Assembly (NCBI GenBank): GCA_040219085.1
Contig: JAVJTC010000009.1
Coordinates: 1 to 64,000 of the forward strand
Reading direction: 5' to 3'
DNA length: 64,000 nucleotides
From: Acidimicrobiales bacterium
Lineage (GTDB): Bacteria; Actinomycetota; Acidimicrobiia; Acidimicrobiales; JAVJTC01
The notes beneath the pieces were generated by a model. That model was not told where the DNA came from, made no database searches, and saw only the letters and a program-made list of their open reading frames with translations. A program made the position numbers and the translations under genes. Within the stretch, counting starts at the first letter, position 1. Each line of letters begins with the position of its first letter. Shown here in pieces: positions 24,665-34,308 of the stretch.

Positions 24665-25339
24665 TCACCCGAAGTCCACGCAGGCGATCTTGTTGTCGAG
24701 GAGGTCGACGGGGTGGACCACGAACGCCACGGCGTCGTCACCGGCCACCATGTCGTTCTCGGCGGTCATGAAGCCGCGCCCTTCCTCGTCGGCAGTGAAG
24801 GCCAGGTGGATCTCGTTGGGCGGCATGTCGCTGCCGTCGGGATCGAACCTGTAGTGCGGCCCGCCGTTGTCCGCACAGGGCTCCGCGTGGACGTGGGAGA
24901 TGTAGTCCTCACCGGGGATCAGGCCGAAGACCTCGGTGGTGACGGTCGTTCCGCCGTCGTGGCGGGCCAGCTGAGCCGTCCCGGTCACGTCGTCGTAGCC
25001 GTCCGGTCGGGTGTCGAGCAGGACGAAAGAGCCCTCGACGACCTCCGCTCCGGCGACCTCACTCGCGGGCGTGGCGTCAGGATCTCCCATGTTCATGTCC
25101 ATGCCGTCGCCCATGTCCATGTCGTCGCCGCCTTCGGCGGACCCACCATCATCCATCGCCATGTCGCCGTCGTCGGCGGACCCACCATCATCCATCGCCA
25201 TGTCGCCGCCGTCGGCTGACCCACCATCTTCGGATGTGCCCACCTCGTCGTCATCGTCGCCGCACGCGGCGGCGATCAGGGCGAACGCGAAGAGCACGGC
25301 CAGGACGCGCGCCAGGCGCGCCGGTTTCTTCGATCTCAT
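24665..25339 (-). CDS. Cu/Zn superoxide dismutase-like lipoprotein with Met/Asp-rich tether
   Basis: The 224-residue protein has lipobox IAAACG, then about 75 residues of Asp, Gly, Met and Ser including two copies of a 13-residue repeat (core GGSADDGDMAMDD) and a Met-rich end (MDMGDGMDMNMGD). The C-terminal 120 residues match the SOD_Cu layout: HVHAEPC (His-x-His and Cys), GPHYRFDPDG, NEIHLAF, AFVVHPVD and a closing KIACVDFG (second Cys). Some metal ligands cannot be assigned by eye, so catalysis is unproven. ATG 25339 follows GAGAGGAAAAC. Co-transcribed with the CopC-like gene. Confidence 0.72.
   Translation of the reverse strand: MRSKKPARLARVLAVLFAFALIAAACGDDDDEVGTSEDGGSADGGDMAMDDGGSADDGDMAMDDGGSAEGGDDMDMGDGMDMNMGDPDATPASEVAGAEVVEGSFVLLDTRPDGYDDVTGTAQLARHDGGTTVTTEVFGLIPGEDYISHVHAEPCADNGGPHYRFDPDGSDMPPNEIHLAFTADEEGRGFMTAENDMVAGDDAVAFVVHPVDLLDNKIACVDFG
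25141..25218. repeat. Two 39-bp tandem repeats inside the SOD-like lipoprotein gene
   Basis: Units 25141-25179 and 25180-25218 differ at only a few bases and a third partial unit follows. They are in frame (13 codons) and encode the Met/Asp tether, so length variation between strains would change tether length without a frameshift. Confidence 0.8.
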
Positions 25340-25392
25340 CTGTTTTCCTCTCCATCGTCGTCTCGGGCATCGCGGCGTCCGCCGCGATCTGC

Positions 25393-25962
25393 TCACACCA
25401 CGACGATGCGGGGCGGACCACGGGGCGGGCCGGGGCGGGCCACCAGCCGCGCGATCGGGCGCAGCGACACGACCGGCGGAGGCGACGCGGCGCAGACCGG
25501 TGCACGGAACCGTCGTCGGGCCAGACGGGCGACGACCACCTCCGCCAGACGGAAGAGGCGGGCGAGAAGCCACGCCACCGGCAACTGCGCGGCCAGTCCG
25601 AGCAGCACCGCCGGTGAGGCGAGGCCGCCCGGGTCCAAAGCACCGAGAGTGTGCTCGGTGACCTCGATCAGCGTGTAGATGACCACCTGCGCGACTGCGA
25701 GTCCCGCCAGGGTGGGGTGCTGACCGCTCCGGCGCAGTGAGCTGACGGCACCGACGGCGAGCGCTCCACCTGCGAGAAGCGTCGCCAGCGGCGCGACGAC
25801 AGCCATATAGGTGTGACCGACCGGCGTAACGGCGCCGTAGCCGAGACCGTGGCCGATGATCGCGCCTGCGCCGGCGAGTGGAAGTACGAGCGCGAGGTTC
25901 CCGCGTCGCTTCGGGGTCGCCATACGTCGCGATGATGTCACGCCAGTCCGGCTGTGGGTCAT
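25393..25962 (-). CDS. Hypothetical integral membrane protein
   Basis: A 189-residue protein with about four or five hydrophobic segments (LALVLPLAGAGAIIGHGLGY, YMAVVAPLATLLAGGALAV, LAGLAVAQVVIYTLIEV, VLLGLAAQLPVAWLLARLF) and a basic proline-rich C-terminal tail. Several histidines sit in or near the membrane segments (GHGLGY, VGHTY, TEHTLG). I do not recognise the family. It precedes the SOD-like lipoprotein and CopC-like genes on the same strand, so a role in metal handling is possible. A second start at 25923 (MATPKRRG) is equally likely. Confidence 0.62.
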   Translation of the reverse strand: MTHSRTGVTSSRRMATPKRRGNLALVLPLAGAGAIIGHGLGYGAVTPVGHTYMAVVAPLATLLAGGALAVGAVSSLRRSGQHPTLAGLAVAQVVIYTLIEVTEHTLGALDPGGLASPAVLLGLAAQLPVAWLLARLFRLAEVVVARLARRRFRAPVCAASPPPVVSLRPIARLVARPGPPRGPPRIVVV

Positions 25963-25980
25963 CGCGCCCGCACGGCCCGC

Positions 25981-27492
25981 TCAGACCTCGATGCCGTAGA
26001 CCGCGGTCACCCGGGCCCGCAGATGCCCCACCAGGTCGTCGGCAGCGAGCTCGCGGCCGGTGGCCCGGACCATCAGGTCGCTCGCGTCGACCAGCGATGC
26101 CGAGGAGTGCACGTTCTCCCGCAACCACCCCAGAAGAGGCGCGAAGTCCCCCGACGCGAACATCTCGTCGACGTCGCCGATCGCGCGTCGAGCGGCTTCG
26201 AACAGTTGAGCCGCCGCCAGGTTGCCGAGCGTGTAGGTGGGGAAGTAGCCGAACGCCCCCATGGACCAGTGGATGTCCTGAAGGACGCCGTCGGCCACAT
26301 CCGGGGACCGGATGCCGAGCATCTCGTCGTACATGTCGTCCCATGCGCCGGGAAGGTCGTCGACAGCGAGGTCACCCGACATCAACGCCCGTTCCAACTC
26401 GAAGCGGGCCATGATGTGGAGGTTGTAGGTGGCCTCGTCGGCCTCGACGCGGATCAGGCTCGGCTTCACCACGTTCAGAGCCCGCCAGAGGTCCTCGGCG
26501 GAGTGGCCGGCGGCATCGGGGAATGCGACCACGAAACGGGGATGCATCCATCGCACCGTGCTCAGACGTCTCCCCACGAGGTTCTCCCAGAGCCTGGACT
26601 GGGACTCGTGGATGCCCAGCGACACGGCGCTGCCGGCGGGTGTGCCCTCGAGGTCCTCGGGCAGTCCCATCTCGTAGAGGGCGTGGCCCGCCTCATGGAT
26701 GGCCGAATAGATGGCCATCCGGACGTCGTCGGGCGCGGCCCTCCACGTCACGCGCACGTCGCGGGTGCCGAAGCTGATGGAGAAGGGATGGGCCGCCGGG
26801 TCGAGGCGACCGCGCGAGAACTCGTATCCCAGGCCGGCGATCACATCCTCTGCGAGGGCCTTCTGGGCGTCGACGTCGAAACCACCCGTGACGGGCGACA
26901 GGTCGATCTCGACGCCCGAGTCGGCGACAGCAGCCACGATCGGAACCAGTTGCTCGCGCAGCGCTGCGAAGACGGGTGCGATGTCGGCCTCGGTGGCGCC
27001 CGGTTCGTAGAGGTCGATCAGGGCGTCGTAGCGCCGCAGGGCGAGGCCCGCGGCGACGTAGGCGTCGGCCACGTCGGTGGCGACGGCGAGACTCTCGACC
27101 AACTCGTCGCGGAAGACCGAGAAGTCATTTTCGGCCCGGGCCTTCTGCCACGCGGCCTGCGCCCGACTCTGGACCTCGGCCTGACGACGTGCCAGATCCC
27201 CGGGCACCGCGCGGGCCCGGTCGATCTCGCGTCGGACGAGGCGCACCTGAGCGCCCATGACCGGGTCGGAACCCACGGCGTCCGCGGCTACCTCCAGCGC
27301 GTCGGACAAGGCCGGGTCGGTCATCCGCTCGTGGTGCATGCCGGCCAGCGCCGACAGGACCCGACCCCGGGCGGGCTGACCCTCCGGCGGCATCATCGTC
27401 TCCTGATCCCACGACAGCACCGCCGTGGCCGTGCCGAGGGCCGAGATGTCCCGCCAGCGCTCGAGGAGATCGGCACCCGTCGCGGTCGCCAT
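25981..27492 (-). CDS. Carboxypeptidase Taq (M32) family metallopeptidase
   Basis: A 503-residue zinc carboxypeptidase. The zinc motif HEAGH is in YSAIHEAGHALYEMG (about 257-271), followed by GIHESQSRLWEN (about 288-299, third ligand) and IHWSMGAFGYFPTYTLGN (about 421-438), all M32 hallmarks, and length is typical. It trims C-terminal residues in the cytoplasm. I chose ATG 27492 (MATATGADLLERW); an ATG nine codons upstream is an alternative. Divergent from cysS. Confidence 0.92.
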   Translation of the reverse strand: MATATGADLLERWRDISALGTATAVLSWDQETMMPPEGQPARGRVLSALAGMHHERMTDPALSDALEVAADAVGSDPVMGAQVRLVRREIDRARAVPGDLARRQAEVQSRAQAAWQKARAENDFSVFRDELVESLAVATDVADAYVAAGLALRRYDALIDLYEPGATEADIAPVFAALREQLVPIVAAVADSGVEIDLSPVTGGFDVDAQKALAEDVIAGLGYEFSRGRLDPAAHPFSISFGTRDVRVTWRAAPDDVRMAIYSAIHEAGHALYEMGLPEDLEGTPAGSAVSLGIHESQSRLWENLVGRRLSTVRWMHPRFVVAFPDAAGHSAEDLWRALNVVKPSLIRVEADEATYNLHIMARFELERALMSGDLAVDDLPGAWDDMYDEMLGIRSPDVADGVLQDIHWSMGAFGYFPTYTLGNLAAAQLFEAARRAIGDVDEMFASGDFAPLLGWLRENVHSSASLVDASDLMVRATGRELAADDLVGHLRARVTAVYGIEV

Positions 27493-27592
27493 GAGATCCA
27501 ACGCTAGCGGCCGGGCCATCCGGCGACGCCGCCGGAACCGACACCACGACCTCGTTCCGCGGACGGCGGGCGGCTCACTAGGGTTGTCGCCC

Positions 27593-28966
27593 ATGCTGAG
27601 GTTCACCGACACCCTGTCGGGACGCGTCGTCGAGTTCGAACCCGCGGTCGCCGGCCGCGTGTCGATCTACGCATGTGGCCCGACCGTCTACGACGTCCCC
27701 CACCTCGGCCACGCGCGCACCGCTCTCACCTACGACGTCGTCGCCCGGTACCTGCGTTGGCGTGGCTACGAGGTCACTCTCGTCGCCAACGTCACCGACA
27801 TCGACGACAAGATCATCGCCCGGGCCCACGCCGAGGGCACGACCGAGGCCGACGTCGCCCGCCGTTACGAGGACGTCTACATCGCCGAGATGCGCCGCCT
27901 GGGGATCGCCGACCCCGACCACCGGCCCCACGCCACCGACTACGTCGACGAGATGATCGCCTTCGTCGAGAAACTCGTCGACGCAGGCGCCGCCTACGTC
28001 ATCGAAGACGCGGGTGTCTACTTCGACGTCTCGGCCTACCCGGACTACGGACTCCTCGTCCACCGCAGCGCGGATGACCTGCGGGAAGGAGCGGGGGCCC
28101 GGGTCGACGTCGACGAGCACAAAAACAACCCACTCGACTTCGCACTCTGGAAGGCCGCCAAGCCCGGCGAACCCGCCTGGGACTCGCCGTGGATGCCGGG
28201 CCGGCCCGGATGGCACATCGAGTGCGTCGCCATGTCACTCGGCCTCCTCGGCGACGGTTTCGACATCCACGGCGGCGGCTCGGACCTGGTGTTCCCCCAC
28301 CACGAGAACGAACGGGCGGAGTCCGAGGCCGCGGGTCACTCCTTCGCCCGCCACTGGCTGCACTCGGCGATGGTCAACATCGAGGGCGAGAAGATGGCCA
28401 AGTCGGCCGGGAACTTCGTCACGTTGGGCGACGTCCTCGACACCCACGACCCCCGGGCGCTGCGCGTCGCGATGCTCCAGACCCACTACCGCTCCACGAT
28501 GGAGATCTCCGAGGCCGTGATGGCGTCGGCCACCGCGGCCGTCGAGCGACTCGACGCGTTCGAGCGCCGCCTCGGCGGCCTCTCTGCGGGGGCAGCCGGC
28601 GCCGACGACGAGGTGACCGCCCGCTTCACCGCGGCGATGGACGAGGACTTCGCCACACCCGCCGCTCTCGCCATCGTGTTCGAGACGGTCCGTGCCGGCC
28701 ACAGCGCTCTCGACAGCGAGGACCGGGACGCAGCGGCCACCGCGCTCGCGACCGTCCGCGAGTTGTCGGGCGTTCTCGGCATCGAAGGCGGCTCCGGTGG
28801 AGCCGGGGGGGACGAGGAGGAGATCGAGGAGCTCGTCGCCGCCCGCCAGAAGGCCCGCGTCGAACGCGACTTCGCCGAGGCCGACCGGATCCGTGACGAA
28901 CTCCACACCCGCGGCATCGAGGTCGAGGACACCCCCGACGGCTCCGTGTGGCACCGCACCGGTTGA
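27593..28966 (+). CDS. cysS: Cysteinyl-tRNA synthetase
   Basis: The 457-residue class I synthetase charges tRNA-Cys. Seen: zinc ligand and class motif in YACGPTVYD (about 26-34), the HIGH-like HLGHARTAL (36-44), WHIECVAM with a zinc-binding Cys (about 205), [11 protein letters not shown] (about 236-246) and the KMSKS loop as KMAKS (about 267). The PTVYD sequence separates it from the mycothiol ligase MshC, which has TPYD. ATG 27593 begins the conserved [10 protein letters not shown]. The downstream phosphotransferase gene overlaps its stop by 4 bp. Confidence 0.95.
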   Translation: MLRFTDTLSGRVVEFEPAVAGRVSIYACGPTVYDVPHLGHARTALTYDVVARYLRWRGYEVTLVANVTDIDDKIIARAHAEGTTEADVARRYEDVYIAEMRRLGIADPDHRPHATDYVDEMIAFVEKLVDAGAAYVIEDAGVYFDVSAYPDYGLLVHRSADDLREGAGARVDVDEHKNNPLDFALWKAAKPGEPAWDSPWMPGRPGWHIECVAMSLGLLGDGFDIHGGGSDLVFPHHENERAESEAAGHSFARHWLHSAMVNIEGEKMAKSAGNFVTLGDVLDTHDPRALRVAMLQTHYRSTMEISEAVMASATAAVERLDAFERRLGGLSAGAAGADDEVTARFTAAMDEDFATPAALAIVFETVRAGHSALDSEDRDAAATALATVRELSGVLGIEGGSGGAGGDEEEIEELVAARQKARVERDFAEADRIRDELHTRGIEVEDTPDGSVWHRTG

Positions 28967-30042
28967 CCCACCGCCCACCGGCACTGCCCCGCTCCACCGG
29001 GGACGTGGACGCCACGTTCCTCTCCCGGGTCCTCGCTACGGGCCCCGATGCGCGGATCGACATCCATGGGACCGAGAACGGCACGACAGGACGGGTCCGT
29101 GCCACCGTGCGGGCTCCAGGGACCGAACCAACCGACGTGTTCGTGAAGGTTCCCTCCGGGCGTCGGCGGGCGCGCATGCTCGCCGAGATCCCCGCGTTGA
29201 CCGCCGCCGAGGCGCGCTTCTACTCCCAACTCGGCGACGAGGTCCCCGACGCTCCCGCGCACCACTACGCCGCTCACGCCCGGGGCCGCTTCGCCATCGT
29301 GCTCGAAGATCTGACCGGCCGGTGCACGCTTCACGACGGCGGCCATCCCTGCACGCCGGCCGAGGCCGCGGCGGTCGTCGACGTCCTCGCGAGACTCCAC
29401 GGGACGTTCTGGGACGATCCACGGCTCGAGTCACAGGGCTCCCTCGGCTGGCTCGGAAGCCTCCGTAGACGCGAGACGCGTCTGGGAGACCTCCTCGCGG
29501 TACCCCTGACCGAGCTCGGGCTCCGCCGCGCCGCGAACCTCATCCCACCGGAGCTTCGGTCGCCAGCCCGCCGCCACGCCCGACGCCGCCGGTCCCACAT
29601 GGAGGTGCTCGCCGCCGGCCCGACAACTCTGGTCCACGCCGACTGCCATCCGGGGAACATCGCCTTCACCCGGCAGAGTCCTCCCGGAGCGGTGCTGTGC
29701 GACTGGCAGATGGTGAGAACGGGGTCGTGGGCCCGCGACGTCGCCTACTTCCTGGCGACGGGGCTCGACGCACGCGTACGCCGCTCCCACGGCATCGATC
29801 TGTTCGAGCGCTACCTGGAGGGCCTCGCCGCGGCCGGTGGCCCGGCTCTCGACCCGGCGCAGGCCGACATCGTGAGGCGCGCCCACACCGTCGTGGCGTT
29901 CGAGGCGATGGTGGTCACCATCGGCGTTGGAGGTCTCATGGGTGCCGAGGTGATCGAGGCCCTGGTGGCGCGCACGGCCCGGGCGGTCATCGACGACGAC
30001 GCCTTCACAGCACTGTCCACGCTCGTGACGCACTGTAGGTAG
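28963..30042 (+). CDS. Phosphotransferase (aminoglycoside/ecdysteroid kinase-like fold)
   Basis: About 359 residues with a protein-kinase-like fold: LVHADCHPGNIAF (catalytic loop, HxDxxxxN) and VLCDWQMV (metal-binding Asp) around residues 222-253, and an N-lobe lysine in DVFVKVPSGRRRARM. Small-molecule kinases of this type phosphorylate hydroxyl groups. A TTG at 28963 overlaps the cysS stop (TTGA) and is my preferred start; GTG 28948 is the alternative. Overlap with cysS suggests co-expression, but no functional link to aminoacylation is known to me. Confidence 0.78.
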   Translation: MTHRPPALPRSTGDVDATFLSRVLATGPDARIDIHGTENGTTGRVRATVRAPGTEPTDVFVKVPSGRRRARMLAEIPALTAAEARFYSQLGDEVPDAPAHHYAAHARGRFAIVLEDLTGRCTLHDGGHPCTPAEAAAVVDVLARLHGTFWDDPRLESQGSLGWLGSLRRRETRLGDLLAVPLTELGLRRAANLIPPELRSPARRHARRRRSHMEVLAAGPTTLVHADCHPGNIAFTRQSPPGAVLCDWQMVRTGSWARDVAYFLATGLDARVRRSHGIDLFERYLEGLAAAGGPALDPAQADIVRRAHTVVAFEAMVVTIGVGGLMGAEVIEALVARTARAVIDDDAFTALSTLVTHCR

Positions 30043-30081
30043 CCTCGGCGCACCCGGTCCCCAACCCCCACGGACGAGCCC

Positions 30082-32181
30082 GTGCCCGACACCGTCGACG
30101 ACCTCCCCCGTCGCCACGCCCGCAGCCAGCGATTCACCCTCGGGCGACCGCGGACCTTTCGAGTTGCCGCGGACGGGTCACGGGTGAGCTTTCTGCGGTC
30201 GAGCGCCGGCGACGATCCCGTGAACCGGCTGTGGGTGCTCGACGTGGACTCCGCCACCGAACGCGAGGTGGTCGACCCCGCGGGCCTCGGGACCGGTGAC
30301 AGGGAGATCGCAGAGGCGGAACTGGCACGCCGTGAACGCGCCCGGGAATCCGCCGGCGGGATCGTCGGCTACGACACCGATCGTGACCTGTCGATCGCCG
30401 TGTTCGTGGCCGACGGCGCCATCCACCTCGCCGACCTCACCGACCAGGGGCGGCCGACCCGCCGCCTCGACACGATCGGTGCTCCCTTCGACCCGCGCCT
30501 GTCCCCGGATGGGAGCCGTGTGGCCTATGCCACGGGCAGCGATCTTGGTGTGACCACCACCGCCGGCAATTCGGCCTCCACGGTCGTCGCCAGGGCCGAG
30601 GATCCCGATGTCACCTGGGGCCGGGCCGAGTTCATCGCAGCGGAGGAGATGCGCCGTTTCCGCGGGTTCTGGTGGGCGCCGGACGGGTCATCGCTGCTCG
30701 CAACCCGAGTCGACACCACCGACGTCGCCCGATGGTGGATCTCATCGCCGGTCGAACCCTGGTCGGAGCCCCGTCCGGTCGCCTACCCCGCGGCCGGGAC
30801 GGCCAACGCGCGCGTCGAACTCGTCGTCCTTCCCGTCCGACGAGGTGGATCCCCCGTCACCGTGGACTGGTCGGCCGGTGGCACCTGGGAGTACCTCGCC
30901 GACGTCTCGTGGACCGCCGGGTCCCTCCCGTTCGTCGTCGTGCAGTCGCGGGACCAGCGGACGCTCGCCGTCCTCGAGTTCGACGCCGAAACCGGCGCCA
31001 CGCACGAGATCCACCGCCAACACGACGAGCACTGGGTGGAGATCGTCCCCGGGGCACCGTGCAGAGTCGGTGACCGCCTGGTGACCGTCGCCGACCGCGA
31101 CGGCGCTCGCCGTATCCTGATCGACGGCGTGCCTGCGACACCCCCGGACCTCCAGGTCAGCGGGATCGTCGACGTCGACACGGACCGGATCCTCCTCACG
31201 GCGACCACCGACGCCACCGAGAGTCAGCTGTGGCGACTGGATGCGGACGGGTCCCTGCGTGAGCTCACCCAGGAGCCCGGGATCCACACCGCGGTCGCCC
31301 GGAGCACGATCTCGGTGGTCTCCGCCGCGTCGCTGGACCACGACGGTGCTGTGACCACGGTGTTCCGCGGCGAGGACGCCGTTGCGACGCTGCATGACCA
31401 CTCGTGGTCACCCGGCGAACCGCCGTCCGTGACCCTGCTGCGGGTCGGGGAACGGGCCGTCAACACCGCTCTCGTGTTGCCGCGCGGTCACGACGGCACG
31501 ACCAGGCTGCCCGTGCTCCTCGATCCCTACGGCGGGCCGCACGCCCTGCGGGTCCAGAAGGCCCGCGGCGCCTACACCGTCCCGCAGTGGTTCGCTGACC
31601 AGGGTTTCGCCGTCGTGATCGCCGACGGTCGCGGGACACCCGGTCGGGGGCCGGAGTTCGAGCGGGCGGTGCGCGGCGACCTCGCGGGGCCCGTCCTCGA
31701 GGACCAGGTGACGGCACTCCACGGAGTCGCCGAAGAGCACCCGTTCCTCGACCTGACCCGCGTGGCCATCCGCGGCTGGTCCTTCGGTGGGTACCTGGCA
31801 GCCCTGGCGGTGATCCGCAGGCCCGATGTGTTCCGGGCGGCCATCGCCGGCGCCCCCGTCACCGACTGGCGCCTCTATGACACCCACTACACCGAGCGCT
31901 ATCTGGGCCACCCCGGAACCGAACCTCAGAACTACGCGCGGACCGACCTGTGCGCGGAGGCGGCGGGGCTGACACGGCCGCTGATGCTCGTGCACGGCCT
32001 CGCGGACGACAACGTCGTGGCGGCCCACACTCTCGCCCTGTCCCGCGCTCTGCTCGAGGCAGGTCGCCCCCACGAGGTACTCCCGCTGTCGGGCGTGACC
32101 CACATGACGCCCCAGGAGACCGTGGCGGAGAACCTGCTGCGGCTGCAGGTGGACTTCCTGCGGCGACACCTCGGCGGCTGA
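30082..32181 (+). CDS. Prolyl oligopeptidase family serine peptidase (DPP IV-like, S9)
   Basis: The 699-residue protein has an N-terminal beta-propeller of about 420 residues (DPP IV-type: RFRGFWWAPDG, TRVDTTDV) and a C-terminal alpha/beta-hydrolase domain. The triad is visible in the expected order: Ser in GWSFGGYLA (about 572), Asp in HGLADDNVV (about 649) and His in SGVTHMT (about 677-683). A Glu in AEFIAAEEMRRF matches the double-Glu that binds the peptide N-terminus in DPP IV. It removes dipeptides from peptide N-termini, probably in the cytoplasm because no signal peptide is seen. GTG start. Confidence 0.9.
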   Translation: MPDTVDDLPRRHARSQRFTLGRPRTFRVAADGSRVSFLRSSAGDDPVNRLWVLDVDSATEREVVDPAGLGTGDREIAEAELARRERARESAGGIVGYDTDRDLSIAVFVADGAIHLADLTDQGRPTRRLDTIGAPFDPRLSPDGSRVAYATGSDLGVTTTAGNSASTVVARAEDPDVTWGRAEFIAAEEMRRFRGFWWAPDGSSLLATRVDTTDVARWWISSPVEPWSEPRPVAYPAAGTANARVELVVLPVRRGGSPVTVDWSAGGTWEYLADVSWTAGSLPFVVVQSRDQRTLAVLEFDAETGATHEIHRQHDEHWVEIVPGAPCRVGDRLVTVADRDGARRILIDGVPATPPDLQVSGIVDVDTDRILLTATTDATESQLWRLDADGSLRELTQEPGIHTAVARSTISVVSAASLDHDGAVTTVFRGEDAVATLHDHSWSPGEPPSVTLLRVGERAVNTALVLPRGHDGTTRLPVLLDPYGGPHALRVQKARGAYTVPQWFADQGFAVVIADGRGTPGRGPEFERAVRGDLAGPVLEDQVTALHGVAEEHPFLDLTRVAIRGWSFGGYLAALAVIRRPDVFRAAIAGAPVTDWRLYDTHYTERYLGHPGTEPQNYARTDLCAEAAGLTRPLMLVHGLADDNVVAAHTLALSRALLEAGRPHEVLPLSGVTHMTPQETVAENLLRLQVDFLRRHLGG

Positions 32182-32274
32182 GTCCCGGCCCCGACGGCGC
32201 CTCGTGGGCTCAACACGACCCTGCCGGGATGGGTGCACTTCGGGCTCGGTGGCGCGTGAGGGTGAGTTTGAGTG

Positions 32275-32323
32275 AGTTTGGCGGAAATGGCCTCTGGCGG
32301 AATCCGCCAAACTCCGCCAAACT
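32275..32323 (+). promoter_or_regulatory. Operator-like array upstream of the AlbA_2 gene
   Basis: TCCGCCAAACT occurs twice in tandem at a 10-bp period (32303-32313 and 32313-32323), and its exact reverse complement AGTTTGGCGGA lies at 32275-32285. A further half-site TGGCGGA at 32295-32301 makes a perfect palindrome with the first copy (TGGCGGA-A-TCCGCCA, 32295-32309). The array ends 6 bases before the GTG start of the downstream gene, leaving no room for a ribosome-binding site, which implies a leaderless transcript or repression at the start itself. Confidence 0.7.
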
Positions 32324-32329
32324 GTCGCA

Positions 32330-34093
32330 GTGCCCCTCTCCGCAACAGAACTTGACCGGGTCCTGGATCGCATTGCCGAAGGTGCTGTTCCCGCCACACT
32401 CGAGTCGAAGGAGCTCGACTTCAAGCGCCAGCCGGACAGCCGAGGCGATGCCATCAAGACGCTGGCGGACGCCGCGGCGTGCTTCGCGAACGCCGACGGT
32501 GGGACGGTCGTCATGGGGATCGCGAACTCCACGGCCGGTGTCGAGGCCTTCCGCGGGTGCGACTTGGACCCGCAGGTGTGCCAAAGAAGGATCTACGAGC
32601 TGACCGACCCGCCCCTGATGGTTGGTGCCAGGACGGTCCAGCGATCCGACGTCACGTTGCTGGTAGTCGATGTGCTGCGCAGCTTCGAGATCCACGCCGA
32701 CAAGCAGGGCCGGTCCAGTCATCGGGTTGGTACCGACTGTCTCCCACTCTCGCCCCAGGAACATCGTCGGCTTCGTGAAGAACGTCTCGGGGTCGACTGG
32801 TCTGCACAGCCGTCCGAACTCCGAGTCGCCGACATCGCGCCTCGTGCACTCGAGTCGGCTCGGGAGGCGCTGCAGCGCTTCCCAGACGATCGGCGGCCGC
32901 TGGCGGCGCTCTCCGACGACGACCTCCTGAGCGCGCTCGGCGTGGTCGACTCGGATGGCCACCTCCTCCGGGCTGGTGAGGTCTTGTTCTGCGAACCGCC
33001 GGCCGACGAGTCGGTTGTCGTGTACCAGCACCGTCCGACACCTGGTGGCGAAACAGCACTGGTCGAGCGGATCAGTCTCCCCACGGTGCTCGCCTTCGAA
33101 CGCACGATGGAGCTGGTGTGGGCGCGTCGCAACGTGACGCCGCTCAACCTCCCAGCCGGTCAGCAGCTCGAGATCAGCGACTTCCCCGAGGCCGCGGTCA
33201 GGGAGGCGCTGTCGAACGCCCTCTTGCATCGCGACTACCGATTGCCGGGCCCGGTCAACATCGAGCACTCGCCCACGTCATTCGTGGTCATCTCGCCGGG
33301 ACCGCTCGTTGGCAGCGTGACGCCTGAGAACATCCTCACCCACGCATCGACGCCCCGGAATCCGGCGTTGGCGAAGGCCTCGCGACTGCTTCGGCTTGCG
33401 GAAGAGACGGGTCGGGGCGTCGACCGAATGGTTCGGGAGATGATTCGGATCGGGCACGACCCGCCAGTGATCGAAGAGGGGATCGACTTCGTACGAGTGG
33501 CGCTCTCCGGTGGCGCACCGCGAAGTTCCATCGTCAGGTACGTCGCGGACCTCGGCCCTGAGGAGCGCGACGACACCGACGCGATGCTGATCCTCTTCAC
33601 CCTCTGCCAACAGAGAACGATCACGGCTGAGCAGATCGCGCCGGTGCTGCAGAAGGCTGAGCCGGAAGCCGAGAACATCCTTCGGCGGCTGTCCCAAGAG
33701 CGCTCAGGGATGATCGAGCCAACTCGTGAATCGGGCTCGCGCCGCAAGGGCCAGTACCGCCTCCGGGCGGATGCGCTGAAGGCGCTTGGCACCGCTGTTC
33801 GCTACCACCGGCGGACGGTCGACGAGATCGACCGCAAGGTGATTGCCCATCTGCACGAATACGGGAAGATCACCAACCGGACTCTGCAGAACCTGTTCGA
33901 CATCGACGTCTATCGGGCTCGGGACATCCTTGCCGACCTCCAACAGCGTGAGATGATCGTCCGGGTGTCGGAGGCGAAGCGAGGGCCCAGCGTCGAGTAC
34001 GGGCCAGGGCCGAAGCTTCCCCGAAGACGCAGGAGCCGGTCGGGCACCGACAGCTCCAAGCCGGCCAGTCCCGACGACGAGCGGCTCTTCTAG
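32330..34093 (+). CDS. AlbA_2 (Schlafen-type) DNA/RNA-binding ATPase-like protein
   Basis: The 587-residue protein starts with an AlbA_2 domain (ESKELDFKRQ about 25-34, ADAAACFANADGGTVVMGI about 46-64), then a HATPase_c_4-like region (DFPEAAVREALSNALLHRDY about 285-304, EETGRGVDRMVREMI about 360-374) and one or two C-terminal winged helices (HEYGKITNRTLQNLFDIDVYRARD). This set is typical of standalone regulators and of some anti-phage proteins. GTG 32330 is the only start in frame after an upstream TGA at 32273. The preceding palindromic array probably serves autoregulation. Codon use looks less GC-biased than neighbouring genes. Confidence 0.8.
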   Translation: MPLSATELDRVLDRIAEGAVPATLESKELDFKRQPDSRGDAIKTLADAAACFANADGGTVVMGIANSTAGVEAFRGCDLDPQVCQRRIYELTDPPLMVGARTVQRSDVTLLVVDVLRSFEIHADKQGRSSHRVGTDCLPLSPQEHRRLREERLGVDWSAQPSELRVADIAPRALESAREALQRFPDDRRPLAALSDDDLLSALGVVDSDGHLLRAGEVLFCEPPADESVVVYQHRPTPGGETALVERISLPTVLAFERTMELVWARRNVTPLNLPAGQQLEISDFPEAAVREALSNALLHRDYRLPGPVNIEHSPTSFVVISPGPLVGSVTPENILTHASTPRNPALAKASRLLRLAEETGRGVDRMVREMIRIGHDPPVIEEGIDFVRVALSGGAPRSSIVRYVADLGPEERDDTDAMLILFTLCQQRTITAEQIAPVLQKAEPEAENILRRLSQERSGMIEPTRESGSRRKGQYRLRADALKALGTAVRYHRRTVDEIDRKVIAHLHEYGKITNRTLQNLFDIDVYRARDILADLQQREMIVRVSEAKRGPSVEYGPGPKLPRRRRSRSGTDSSKPASPDDERLF

Positions 34094-34308
34094 GCCGAGC
34101 TCACGCCTGCTCCGATCTGGGAAACCGACCCGATCTCGGCGTCGGATCTGGGGGATCGCCGACGATCTGTACGTCGACATCGCCTTCATGCCGCTGTGCG
34201 ATGGCGCCGGCGAGCCGTCACCAAGCAGTCACCCCCGGACACCGATTTGTGAAGGTCAGACCTCAGTTTCGCGCGAAACCGCAGGTCCGCCAGACCGCTG
34301 GGACAGAT

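Noticed and set aside
27593-28966. Alternative identity as mycothiol ligase MshC
   Set aside because: The N-terminal motif is CGPTVYD as in CysS; MshC proteins have a TPYD-type sequence and are usually shorter.
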